In this document: positions 7,029 to 14,055 of the stretch, one piece after another
Layout of the letters: every line of letters begins with the position of its first letter
How positions within the stretch are numbered: position 1 is the first letter of the stretch
NCBI GenBank assembly: GCA_023395615.1
Contig: JAEWYP010000029.1
Span: 1-29,419 of the forward strand
Direction of reading: 5' to 3'
Source: Bacillota bacterium
GTDB taxonomy: Bacteria > Bacillota > Clostridia > Christensenellales > Aristaeellaceae
DNA length: 29,419 nucleotides
The notes under the pieces: generated by a model
Databases searched by the model: none
What the model was told of the DNA's origin: nothing
Seen by the model: only the letters and a program-made list of their open reading frames with translations
Program-made: the position numbers and the translations under genes

Positions 7029-7532
7029 TTAGTAGGGGGCGATTGTTGAAAGAATATCGTTTGCCAGCTTCACGTCCTTTTCACCGTCACACATGAAGGC
7101 AAGCTGGTATACCGGGGGTGTGTCATCTTCGGTGGTGTCCGCGATCAGGAGGGTGAAGGAACCATCCTTTTTCGCCGGATCGGTAAGGCGATAACATGGA
7201 TAACCGTTCACAGTATCCGCTTCCGCTTTCATATGGTTGCGGTCTGCGAAGAAGGCTGCGTACTCTTTCAGGGTCATGTCCCGGCTGTCGTTCACATACA
7301 GGGTGAAGTCGAAGGTGTCGTTAAAGCAATCGAAGCGGAAACCGGAGTCGTAAGCGCACTCGTCTCCATCCAGCGTTTCCAGGTCTCCGGGCGCATACAG
7401 CATCAGACCAGCCGCTGCCAGATGTATCTCCTGCGGGTTGTCAAACGGTGCGGGAACAGGCGTTTCTTCCGCCGAAGCACTCAGGCAGAAACCCAAGCAC
7501 AGGGCCAGCAGCAGACACCAGATTTTCTTCAT
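7029..7532 (-). CDS. Secreted protein of unknown function (167 aa)
   Basis: I do not recognise a family. The product has a clear signal peptide (MKKIW, a Leu/Cys-rich core, likely cleavage after ASA at residue 21). A mature domain of about 145 residues follows, rich in Asp and aromatic residues and predicted by eye to be mixed beta strands; it ends ILSTIAPY. Several conserved-looking phrases (LMLYAPGD, GFRFDCFNDTFDFTLYV, VNGYPCYRLTD) suggest a small extracellular domain. Three cysteines fall in the mature part. A GTG at 7556 is in frame, but the start at 7532 is better: GGGAGG lies about 9 bases before its ATG and the signal peptide begins there. It follows the alpha/beta hydrolase by 20 bases and is probably cotranscribed with it. 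Confidence 0.75.
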   Translation of the reverse strand: MKKIWCLLLALCLGFCLSASAEETPVPAPFDNPQEIHLAAAGLMLYAPGDLETLDGDECAYDSGFRFDCFNDTFDFTLYVNDSRDMTLKEYAAFFADRNHMKAEADTVNGYPCYRLTDPAKKDGSFTLLIADTTEDDTPPVYQLAFMCDGEKDVKLANDILSTIAPY

Positions 7533-7552
7533 GGTTTGGAACCTCCCTTTTA

Positions 7553-8473
7553 TCACACAGTCAGTTGGTCATCCAGCCATCCGATCAGGTCGTTCCATAC
7601 TTCCTCCCGGTTAGTCTCGTTCATGGTTTCATGTCGCGCGCCTTCGTACAGCTTCAGGCTTACGTCTTTCACTCCGGCATCCAACAGCTCGCGCATCGTA
7701 GTTTTCACGCCGGCGCCCTGTTGACCGACAGGGTCGCATGCGCCGGAGAACAGGCGGACTGGCACATCCCGATCCATAGCGGACAGATTTTTGGGGCAGA
7801 GTTGCTTCAATCCACGGAACAGGTCCCGATATCCGCCCGCTGTGAAAGGAAAGCCGCAATAAGGGTCTGCCACATAGCGGTCCACAACGTCAGGGTCGCG
7901 GCTGAGCCAGTCAAACGCCGTTCTTGCCGGAGCGAAAGCTTTGTTGTAGCCTGCGAAACTCATGTTGTTCAATAAATGGCTGGGCTTCTTCTCTCCACCC
8001 AAAAGACACTGCAGGTTTGCGATGCTTAACGCGGTGGCAAGCAGAGGCGCATCAAAGTGCGCCGTGCCGGAGAGGATAACGCCACTCAAACCCTGTTCGT
8101 ACTTCAGGCAGTAGGTACGAACGATGAAACTGCCCATGCTGTGCCCCAGCAGGAAATAGGGGAGTTCCGGATACTCCTGCCGGGTCGTTTGCCGCAGCGT
8201 GTGTTCATCCTCCACCAGCAAGTCCCAGCCGTGTTGGGGAGCAAACCACCCCAGTGTTTTCGCGTGGCTGCCATGCCCCAGCTGCGTATGCCCAACCACC
8301 AGAAAACCCGCTTCGTTCAGGCGTTTGGCGGTATCGTCATACCGGGCAATGTGCTCTGCCATGCCATGCACCAGCTGTAAAATCGCGCGCGGAGTACCAT
8401 CGGGCCGCCAGGTTCGTTTTTCCAAGGTTTCTCCGGTTGCAGAGGTTATTGTGCCGATAATCGCTTCACCCAT
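7553..8473 (-). CDS. Alpha/beta hydrolase, monoacylglycerol lipase/lysophospholipase-like
   Basis: A 306-residue cytoplasmic serine hydrolase of the Hydrolase_4 (lysophospholipase PldB / monoglyceride lipase) group. The nucleophile elbow is G-H-S112-M-G. The catalytic aspartate fits D247 in SGACDPVG and the histidine H281 in GARHETMNE, so the triad is complete. An oxyanion motif HGMAEHIARY (residues 36-45) near the N-terminus is also typical. No signal peptide. It probably cleaves an acyl ester of glycerol or a lysophospholipid, but the substrate cannot be read from sequence. AAGGAG lies 9 bases before the ATG. It sits between two genes for secreted proteins of unknown function on the same strand, with gaps of 83 and 20 bases, suggesting a three-gene operon. 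Confidence 0.85.
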   Translation of the reverse strand: MGEAIIGTITSATGETLEKRTWRPDGTPRAILQLVHGMAEHIARYDDTAKRLNEAGFLVVGHTQLGHGSHAKTLGWFAPQHGWDLLVEDEHTLRQTTRQEYPELPYFLLGHSMGSFIVRTYCLKYEQGLSGVILSGTAHFDAPLLATALSIANLQCLLGGEKKPSHLLNNMSFAGYNKAFAPARTAFDWLSRDPDVVDRYVADPYCGFPFTAGGYRDLFRGLKQLCPKNLSAMDRDVPVRLFSGACDPVGQQGAGVKTTMRELLDAGVKDVSLKLYEGARHETMNETNREEVWNDLIGWLDDQLTV

Positions 8474-8556
8474 AAACGCAACTCCTTATCGCCCGGATTT
8501 TTGCTTTCTGTTACCTTCTTGCCGGAAAAAACTAAACCTGCGGTGGTTCGGGCTGG

Positions 8557-9228
8557 CTATTTCGCCGTGGTCTGGAACTTCTTTACCACAGTGCTCAGCG
8601 TTTTCTGGTTCAGGTTGAGCCAAAGGGGGCGTTTTTCCTGTTTGATCTGCTTGCAGCAGGCGTCGAAATCGGCTTTGGTCGCCTGTTTGCCAGCCACTTC
8701 GTATACCTGTTGATCGCCGTTTGTACTTTGCCAGCAGTTGTTCGCGATCTGATACTGGTTTTTGCTGAAACGCACACTATACCAGCCGTTATCCGCTGCG
8801 CCGTTGCTGCCCGCAAGATGTCCGTTCAATGTAACGTCTTCCATCGCACGATATACGAAAGGAAAGCCGTAGACTTTTCCACTTTCAAAGCGCAGCAGCT
8901 CAAACCCAAAATCGTCCGACAGGCTGAGGATGATTTCCGGTATCCCATCCGCGTCTAGATCTGTCACGCAAAAGTGTTGATACTGAAGCGTCTTGTTAAA
9001 AGAGTATCCGTACCATGCGCTGATTTTCGCGTTAAACTTGGTTTCCGTGTACTGTTGATCCAACGAATTGCACTGTACGTAGGTGCTGCTTCCATTGATT
9101 ACGTTCTGATAAGCCTGCATCGCCTCATAGGCAGCCGCGGTGTTTTGTACCGCAAATGCGGGAAATGCCGCCAGAATCAGCAGAGTTATAAGGAGTATGC
9201 CCAATACCCGTTGCAGATGAGTTTTCAT
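8557..9228 (-). CDS. Secreted protein of unknown function with a DxDxDG calcium-type loop (223 aa)
   Basis: The signal peptide runs to about residue 26 (MKTHLQRV, hydrophobic core, AFPAFA). The mature part contains D90-L-D92-A-D94-G-I-P-E98, which has the spacing of an EF-hand/dockerin-like or VCBS-like calcium loop. In clostridial secreted proteins this segment often appears as DxDxDGxxEI within a repeat; here I see only one copy. The protein is Gln/Asn-rich, with many Tyr and Trp, and ends in a basic KKFQTTAK tail. Family not recognised. In-frame ATGs occur at 9237 and 9276, but GGAGGG lies 9 bases before the ATG at 9228, which starts the signal peptide. It is the first gene of the 9228-7029 group. 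Confidence 0.75.
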   Translation of the reverse strand: MKTHLQRVLGILLITLLILAAFPAFAVQNTAAAYEAMQAYQNVINGSSTYVQCNSLDQQYTETKFNAKISAWYGYSFNKTLQYQHFCVTDLDADGIPEIILSLSDDFGFELLRFESGKVYGFPFVYRAMEDVTLNGHLAGSNGAADNGWYSVRFSKNQYQIANNCWQSTNGDQQVYEVAGKQATKADFDACCKQIKQEKRPLWLNLNQKTLSTVVKKFQTTAK

Positions 9229-9374
9229 CAATATCATCCCTCCGCGGATAACAACGACGCACTGGCTGAAAAACATCCGCTATCGGTGTAAATCTGCATC
9301 GGAAACTTGCAGACGATCAGTTCATGCAGTTGAAATTTCTCTATGCTTCTGTCCACTCCGAACTATTTCAAATT

Positions 9375-9403
9375 ATTATAACATATTCCGGTTCTTTTGG
9401 GAA
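9375..9403 (-). promoter_or_regulatory. Promoter for the 9228-7029 gene group
   Basis: On the minus strand TTCCCA (9398-9403), 17 bases, then a perfect TATAAT (9375-9380). The leader would be about 140 bases. Bases 9229-9429 hold this and nothing else that I recognise. Confidence 0.5.
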
Positions 9404-9429
9404 CAAGACTACCAGAAAATAACAGAAAT

Positions 9430-9457
9430 GCGGCGGTTTCCAAAAGGAAACCGCCGC
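9430..9457 (-). terminator. Intrinsic terminator after the BMP-family gene
   Basis: GCGGCGGTTTCC (9430-9441) pairs perfectly with GGAAACCGCCGC (9446-9457) around an AAAA loop, 18 bases beyond the stop. The minus-strand flank ATTTCTGTTATTTTC is U-rich. Confidence 0.8.
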
Positions 9458-9475
9458 TGTACAATCAAGGAGTGA

Positions 9476-10468
9476 TTATCGGGTGGTATCTACCACGATT
9501 TCGCCACTGATAATCTTATCGGTCAGGGTCTTCACCTCAGCCTTGAGATCATCCGAGACCTGCTGTGTCATTGTGTCGTCGCCATAGCCGATCCCGACAA
9601 AACCAGAGGTCATATCCGCATCCCAGATCGTGCCTCCGTTAAAGGTGCCATCCTTGATATACTGGGCGACAACGCTGTAAACGCTACCGCCAATGTCCTT
9701 TTTCATGGAGCAGAGGATGTGATCAGGGTCGATGTATTTCTGGTCGCTGTCAACGCCGATTGCATACTTGTTTTGCTCTTTGGCGGCGTCAAACACGCCC
9801 AGACCGGTTTTGCCTGCTACGGCAAACACCACGTCCGCGCCGTTGTTGTACAGGGTGGTAGCCAGTTCTTTACCAACGTCGGGTGAATCGTAATCCCCGG
9901 CGTATACGGCGTCAAGCACTTTGCCATCGGCGTTTGCATACAGTGCGCCCTGCTTGTAACCTACGAAGAAGTTGTTAATGGTAGCGCTGTCCTCGCCACC
10001 GACGAAACCGATGGTTTGCGAAGCAGAAGTCTTCATGGCGATATAGCCGGCCAGGAAGGAGCCTTCGTTTTCCGCATACGTGATGGAAAGCAGGTTGCTT
10101 CCGACCCCGTCCAGACCGTTATCCACAAAGATGAATTTTGTGTCCGGCATCTCCGGCACCACGGCAGTCAGCGCATCCCAGAACTGCCAACCGACAGCCA
10201 CGACCACATCGTTGGCTTCGGCAGCGTCCACCAGCGCGGTCTGGTACTTGCTGGCGTCGCTCTTGCATTCCACGATGCTGCCCTGTACGCCAAAGTCGGC
10301 TTCCAGCTTTTTCAACCCCGCGTCGGCACTGTCGTTAAATCCGAGGTCACCCAGCGCTTCCGCGATACACACCGCAACATTCAGCGGCTTTGTTTGTTCG
10401 GCGGAGGCAAACGTTGCGAAGGAAAGGAGCAGGACGGCACTCAGCAGGATTGCCAGAAGTTTTTTCAT
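9476..10468 (-). CDS. BMP/PnrA-family ABC substrate-binding protein
   Basis: A 330-residue exported binding protein of the basic membrane protein (Med/TmpC/PnrA) family; characterised members bind nucleosides or related small molecules. The signal peptide covers residues 1-23 (MKKLLAI..., cut after ASA), with no lipobox cysteine. Typical landmarks are LGDLGFNDSADAGLKKLE near the start of the mature protein, VVAVGWQFWDAL, PDTKFIFVDN, and GFVGGEDSATINNFFVGYKQGA in the hinge region. The frame is open to 10963, but the start at 10468 is clear from the signal peptide and AAAGGATGG upstream. No BMP-type ATPase or permease is next to it: the downstream neighbours are unrelated secreted proteins and the upstream one is corA on the other strand. 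It therefore either serves a transporter encoded elsewhere or acts as a sensor. Confidence 0.9.
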   Translation of the reverse strand: MKKLLAILLSAVLLLSFATFASAEQTKPLNVAVCIAEALGDLGFNDSADAGLKKLEADFGVQGSIVECKSDASKYQTALVDAAEANDVVVAVGWQFWDALTAVVPEMPDTKFIFVDNGLDGVGSNLLSITYAENEGSFLAGYIAMKTSASQTIGFVGGEDSATINNFFVGYKQGALYANADGKVLDAVYAGDYDSPDVGKELATTLYNNGADVVFAVAGKTGLGVFDAAKEQNKYAIGVDSDQKYIDPDHILCSMKKDIGGSVYSVVAQYIKDGTFNGGTIWDADMTSGFVGIGYGDDTMTQQVSDDLKAEVKTLTDKIISGEIVVDTTR

Positions 10469-10508
10469 GGTAGATCCATCCTTTCGTATTCGGGCCTTTG
10501 TACGGTCA

Positions 10509-10524
10509 GCGGCGTTTTCGCCGC
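10509..10524 (-). promoter_or_regulatory. Hairpin in the BMP gene leader
   Basis: GCGGCG-AAAA-CGCCGC (minus strand) forms a compact stem in the untranslated leader about 40 bases before the ATG. It may stabilise the mRNA; no further evidence. Confidence 0.35.
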
Positions 10525-10540
10525 ACATGCATCGCTTTTT

Positions 10541-10569
10541 ATTATACCGCGGGCTTCCCGCGAATGCAA
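10541..10569 (-). promoter_or_regulatory. BMP gene promoter with a palindrome in its spacer
   Basis: On the minus strand TTGCAT (10564-10569), 17 bases, perfect TATAAT (10541-10546). The spacer carries CGCGGG-AAG-CCCGCG (10548-10562), a perfect 6-base inverted repeat between -35 and -10. That is where a repressor, or a MerR-like activator that reshapes the spacer, would bind. The regulator is not identifiable. Confidence 0.55.
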
Positions 10570-10670
10570 CGCGCGTAAGCGTTTGCACAAAACCCATACC
10601 AATGAAAAAAGCACGATGCCTGTGAACGGGCGGGAATATCGTGAAACCCTCGAAAAATCCGCCGCTTTTA

Positions 10671-10699
10671 TTGACAGGAAGGCGTGAAAAGACTATGAT
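10671..10699 (+). promoter_or_regulatory. corA promoter
   Basis: Perfect TTGACA (10671-10676), 17 bases, TATGAT (10694-10699). Transcription would start near 10706, leaving a leader of about 238 bases before corA, which is unusually long. Confidence 0.75.
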
Positions 10700-10755
10700 A
10701 ACACATGAGGAAGAGAAAACTTCTTCTTCAATCCATGCGACAAGGAGGAGCGCAA

Positions 10756-10854
10756 GTGGACGCGGACCCATACAGTCGAACCATGGGATCGACCAACCGC
10801 ATCGTACAATTTCATACGCTCCGAGGGGCCGCGCGGACAGGATGGGCGCGGTAG
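10756..10854 (+). CDS. Putative 32-residue leader peptide in the corA 5' region
   Basis: A short reading frame starts at GTG 10756 and ends at TAG 10852-10854. It is preceded at the ideal distance of 7 bases by AAGGAGG (10742-10748), which is stronger than the ribosome site of corA itself. The product begins MDADPYSRTMGSTNRIVQ and ends GAARTGWAR; it is basic, with no membrane segment, and I recognise no family. An in-frame ATG at 10735 would extend it by 7 residues but lacks a ribosome site. Position, strand and size resemble a leader peptide such as CorL, which controls corA in Salmonella. The sequence itself is unrelated as far as I can tell, so function is inferred only from position. Confidence 0.45.
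   Translation: MDADPYSRTMGSTNRIVQFHTLRGAARTGWAR
10829..10851 (+). promoter_or_regulatory. Hairpin at the end of the leader peptide frame
   Basis: CCGCGC (10829-10834) pairs with GCGCGG (10846-10851) around 11 bases, so the last codons and stop of the leader peptide lie in or next to this stem. A ribosome terminating there would melt it, which could alter the folding of the downstream hairpin at 10887-10940. Confidence 0.35.
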
Positions 10855-10886
10855 CGTTTTCCACGCCACAAACTGCATGAAAACAG

Positions 10887-10940
10887 CCTGCTCGGAAGCG
10901 TCGCCGTATGCAAGCACGGCGAAAAGAAGGGCAGGTTTTT
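10887..10940 (+). promoter_or_regulatory. corA leader: Two-part hairpin plus U-run covering the corA ribosome site
   Basis: An outer stem pairs CCTGCTC (10887-10893) with GGGCAGG (10929-10935, one G-U), enclosing an inner perfect stem TCGCCGT (10901-10907) / ACGGCGA (10916-10922). It is followed directly by TTTTT (10936-10940). The 3' arm is the corA ribosome site. The element could therefore act as an attenuating terminator, as a lid on the ribosome site, or both. No M-box riboswitch signature was found. Confidence 0.45.
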
Positions 10941-10943
10941 GTG

Positions 10944-11876
10944 ATGAAAAAAATTTTTCTCACGGTAGACGATCATCTGACCCAGATCAACACCTTTGAA
11001 AAGGGTTGCTGGATCCACCTGCAAAATCCCACCCGCGAAGAGATCGAAGGACTGAACGCGCGCTTTGCGCTGGATCCGACGTATCTGATGGCGGCGTTGG
11101 ACGAGGAGGAAAGCGCGCGCATCGAACGGGACGGCGACCAGACGCTGATCATCGTGGACGTTCCCTATGTGGAGCCGGAGGATAACGGCTTCAGCTATTC
11201 CACAATCCCAATGGGGATCATTGTGGTAGACGATGTGATTATCACCGTCGCCACACGGGACAGCGCGATCATCAACGATTTTACCGAGGAACGCGTTCGC
11301 GGTTTCTGGACCTTTAAACGTACCCGTTTCATCCTGCAGTTGCTAAACCGAAACGCGAGCCGATACCTGAGCTATTTGAAGCAGATCGACAAGGCCAGCA
11401 CGTTTGTGCATAAACGCCTGCAGGAAAGCCTGCGCAACCGCGAACTGATCCAGATGATGCAGCTGGAAAAATCGCTGGTCTATTTCTCTACCTCATTAAA
11501 AGGCAATGAGATGGTGCTGGAGAAAATGATGCGCATGGATATGTTGCGTAAATATCCGGAGGATGCCGACCTGCTGGAGGACGTTATCGTAGAAAATAAG
11601 CAGGCCATTGAGATGTGCGCTATCTACCGCGACATCATGAGCGGCACGATGGATGCGTATGCTTCGATCATCTCCAATAACCTGAATATCGTTATGAAGA
11701 TCCTTACCAGCCTTACGGTGATTATGGCGATCCCAACCCTGTTCGCTTCGTTTTGGGGGATGAACACCGCTGTGCCTTTCGAGGGGACGGCGTGGGGGTT
11801 CTGGGTCGTCGTTTCGCTGAGCCTGCTGGCGGCGCTGGGTGCGTTCTTCGTCCTCTGGAAGAAAAAAATGTTCTGA
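10944..11876 (+). CDS. corA: CorA-family divalent cation (Mg2+) channel
   Basis: A 310-residue member of the CorA metal-ion transporter family, which forms pentameric channels for Mg2+, Co2+ or Ni2+. A soluble alpha/beta domain occupies about residues 1-150, with a long helix to about 250. Two C-terminal membrane segments follow (about 252-271 and 284-304). The selectivity signature G272-M-N274 is present in the sequence FWGMNTAVPFE at the end of the first segment, and the C-terminus ends in the usual basic KKK. The ATG at 10944 is preferred over an in-frame ATG at 10908, which would lie inside the leader hairpin; GGGCAGG lies 8 bases upstream of 10944. Expression probably depends on the long leader. 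The short-chain dehydrogenase gene follows 40 bases downstream. Confidence 0.93.
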   Translation: MKKIFLTVDDHLTQINTFEKGCWIHLQNPTREEIEGLNARFALDPTYLMAALDEEESARIERDGDQTLIIVDVPYVEPEDNGFSYSTIPMGIIVVDDVIITVATRDSAIINDFTEERVRGFWTFKRTRFILQLLNRNASRYLSYLKQIDKASTFVHKRLQESLRNRELIQMMQLEKSLVYFSTSLKGNEMVLEKMMRMDMLRKYPEDADLLEDVIVENKQAIEMCAIYRDIMSGTMDAYASIISNNLNIVMKILTSLTVIMAIPTLFASFWGMNTAVPFEGTAWGFWVVVSLSLLAALGAFFVLWKKKMF

Positions 11877-11916
11877 TTATCTTTCGTACTGGGAAATGAA
11901 AAGGAGGGGACGTCGG

Positions 11917-12636
11917 ATGCGCACCGTACTGATCACGGGCGGAAGCCGTGGTATAGGCGCGGCCTGCGTGCGAGCTTTCGCACAGGCCGGATGGCGCATA
12001 GCGTTCCTTTACCGCAAATCGCAGACCGAAGCCGAAGCGCTTGCTGAGGTGACTGGCGCGCTGGCAATTCAGGCAGATGTGTGCAGCAGCGCGCAGGTAG
12101 ACGGTGCTGTTGCCCGCGTACTGGCGGATTTTCGGCATATCGACGCACTGGTTAATAATGCGGGCCAATCGCTGACACGGCAAATACAGGATACGACAGA
12201 TGAAGAATGGCGTCGTATGCTGGATGAGAACCTGACCAGCGCGTTTTACGCCACAAGGGCAGTGCTGCCTGGGATGATCTCCCGGCGGGAAGGCCGCATT
12301 GTGAATGTCTCCAGCATCTGGGGGCTGGTAGGCGGCAGCATGGAAGCAGCCTATTCGGCTGCCAAGGCTGGCTTGCTGGGGTTCACGAAGGCGCTGGCGC
12401 AGGAAGAAGGACCAAGCGGAATCACTGTGAACGCTGTCGCACCGGGCGCGACTCGTACCGATATGCTGAACGAATACAGCAATGAAACGCTTCGCACCAT
12501 TGAAAGAGAAACCCCGCTGGGCCGCCTGTGCGAACCCATGGATATTGCCCGTACCATCCTGTGGCTTTGCGGTGAAGACGCCGCAATGCTTACCGGTCAG
12601 GTTTTAAGCCCAAATGGCGGCCGGGTGATTATCTAG
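11917..12636 (+). CDS. Short-chain dehydrogenase/reductase (FabG-like)
   Basis: A 239-residue NAD(P)-dependent oxidoreductase of the classical SDR type. The cofactor loop TGGSRGIG is at residues 7-14 and NNAG at 80-83. The catalytic residues are N105, S133 (VSS), Y146 and K150 (YSAAK). The arginine after the Gly motif and the tyrosine/arginine run at 31-33 fit NADP(H) preference. It resembles 3-oxoacyl-ACP reductase, but there are no fatty-acid genes nearby and FabG-like paralogues are common, so the substrate is open. A strong AAGGAGGGG precedes the ATG at 11917, so the upstream in-frame ATGs are not used. It probably shares the corA transcript and ends at the terminator 12728-12747. Confidence 0.85.
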   Translation: MRTVLITGGSRGIGAACVRAFAQAGWRIAFLYRKSQTEAEALAEVTGALAIQADVCSSAQVDGAVARVLADFRHIDALVNNAGQSLTRQIQDTTDEEWRRMLDENLTSAFYATRAVLPGMISRREGRIVNVSSIWGLVGGSMEAAYSAAKAGLLGFTKALAQEEGPSGITVNAVAPGATRTDMLNEYSNETLRTIERETPLGRLCEPMDIARTILWLCGEDAAMLTGQVLSPNGGRVII

Positions 12637-12727
12637 TTTCTCTCTTCGCATCATCAGTATATCCATTGTGCTTTTCTGGGTTTCAAAGACACGATCCGTC
12701 TTTCCATCACAAGGGAACCAACATTCA

Positions 12728-12747
12728 GGCGCGTTAAGCGCCTTTTT
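12728..12747 (+). terminator. Intrinsic terminator of the corA-SDR transcript
   Basis: GGCGC-GTTAA-GCGCC (12728-12742) is followed immediately by TTTTT. Textbook form, about 90 bases after the SDR stop. Confidence 0.9.
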
Positions 12748-12756
12748 CTGTACAGA

Positions 12757-12790
12757 AAACCGGGTGTCCCACTGAAGAGACACCCGGTTT
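12757..12790 (-). terminator. Intrinsic terminator of the sugar ABC operon
   Basis: AAACCGGGTGTC (12757-12768) pairs perfectly with GACACCCGGTTT (12779-12790). On the minus strand the stem is followed by TCTG after GGTTTT. It lies about 40 bases beyond the mmsB stop. Confidence 0.85.
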
Positions 12791-12831
12791 GTTGAACAGG
12801 ATATGGGAAGAGTGAATCTGTTTCTGACCAA

Positions 12832-14055
12832 TCAGCCTTTTTGCGGTTCGGCTATCACCTTTTTGCGCCGCGGCAGAATTTCCAGGTTCATCTTGCTGAT
12901 CACGTCCATGGCGACTGCACCCAGTAGCACTAACCCCTTCACAACCTGCTGCAGGTTGGAGCTGAGGCCCAGGATCGACATACCGTTGTTGAGCATGCCC
13001 ATAATGAGAGCACCGATCAGCGTGCCTCCGATTGTGCCGACGCCGCCATAGGCGGACGCGCCGCCGATGAAGCATGCGCCGATGGCGTCCAACTCAAAGT
13101 TGCCGCCGGCAACGGGGCTTGCGCTGTTGAGGCGGGCAGCGAACACCAGGCCGGTTACAGCTGCCAGGAAGCCCATGTTCACATAGGCGAGGAAGAACAG
13201 GCGGTTGGTTTTAACACCGGAAAGGCGGGCAGCCTTCTCGTTGCCGCCAAGGGCGTAAAGGTGACGGCCGGCCACTGTTTTGGTGGTGATGAAGGTGTAT
13301 ACCACCAGCAGTACGCCCAGTATCACCAGTACCGTCGGAATGCCCTGATACTGCGCCAGCAGGGCGAAGAACCAGATCAGTACGGCGGAGATCAGAACCA
13401 GCTTAACAGCCAGAGACAGCGAGGATTCCGCCTCATAACCTTTGCGCCTGCGCGTAGCGTTGTTAACAATCTGCAGAATACAGAAAACCAGCGCAATCAC
13501 GATGCCTGTTATCAGGCAGACGATATTCATGTTCATCCCCAGAATATCGACTTTGGCCTCCTTGGCGATAAAGCCGGTGGAGAACATGAGGTAATCATTT
13601 GGAAATGGTGCAAGTGTCATACCGTTGAGCAGCAATAGTGTACAACCGCGGAAAACCAGCTGGCCCGACAGCGTCACAATGAAGGCCGGGATCCGTACGT
13701 ACGCAATCCAGAAGCCCTGCCAGATCCCCACCATGATGCCGAGGAGCAGGCAGATACCGATGGAGAAATACACATTCCATTTCCATACGATAATCATTTG
13801 CCCGGCAGCCGCACTGACTAAAGCGACCACGGAGCCGACCGACAGGTCGATGTTGCCGCCGGTCAGGATGCACAACAGCATACCAATGGCCAGTATCACA
13901 ACGTAAGCATTTTGGAATACGACATTGGAAACGTTCATCGGCTTCAGGAGAAGCCCGCCGGTAACGATCTGGAAGAAGGCGATGATGATTACCAGGGCGA
14001 TCAACAGACTGTACTGCTTTAACTTGCCCTTGAAGAGTCTTTTTTCCGTGTTCAT
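12832..14055 (-). CDS. mmsB: Multiple-monosaccharide ABC transporter permease MmsB
   Basis: A 407-residue membrane protein of the ribose/xylose (BPD_transp_2) permease family with about ten hydrophobic segments. The family signature is seen in ILTGGNIDLSVGSVVAL (about residues 62-78), and the later TVAGRHLYALGGNEKAARLSG coupling region contacts the ATPase. A central hydrophilic loop RRRKGYEAE is characteristic of the MmsB/GguB branch compared with shorter RbsC. The C-terminus is basic (RRKKVIAEPQKG). It starts at ATG 14055, overlapping the mmsA stop by 4 bases, so the two are translationally coupled. With ChvE and MmsA it forms an importer for pentoses or related sugars; the xylose genes next door suggest xylose. 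Confidence 0.92.
   Translation of the reverse strand: MNTEKRLFKGKLKQYSLLIALVIIIAFFQIVTGGLLLKPMNVSNVVFQNAYVVILAIGMLLCILTGGNIDLSVGSVVALVSAAAGQMIIVWKWNVYFSIGICLLLGIMVGIWQGFWIAYVRIPAFIVTLSGQLVFRGCTLLLLNGMTLAPFPNDYLMFSTGFIAKEAKVDILGMNMNIVCLITGIVIALVFCILQIVNNATRRRKGYEAESSLSLAVKLVLISAVLIWFFALLAQYQGIPTVLVILGVLLVVYTFITTKTVAGRHLYALGGNEKAARLSGVKTNRLFFLAYVNMGFLAAVTGLVFAARLNSASPVAGGNFELDAIGACFIGGASAYGGVGTIGGTLIGALIMGMLNNGMSILGLSSNLQQVVKGLVLLGAVAMDVISKMNLEILPRRKKVIAEPQKG

Noticed and set aside
10706..10943. M-box (ykoK) magnesium riboswitch upstream of corA
   Set aside because: The conserved M-box segments were looked for and not found; a leader-peptide/hairpin arrangement fits better.
10469..10963. 165-codon N-terminal extension of the BMP-family gene
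   Set aside because: It crosses the promoter and precedes a clear signal peptide with its own ribosome site at 10468.
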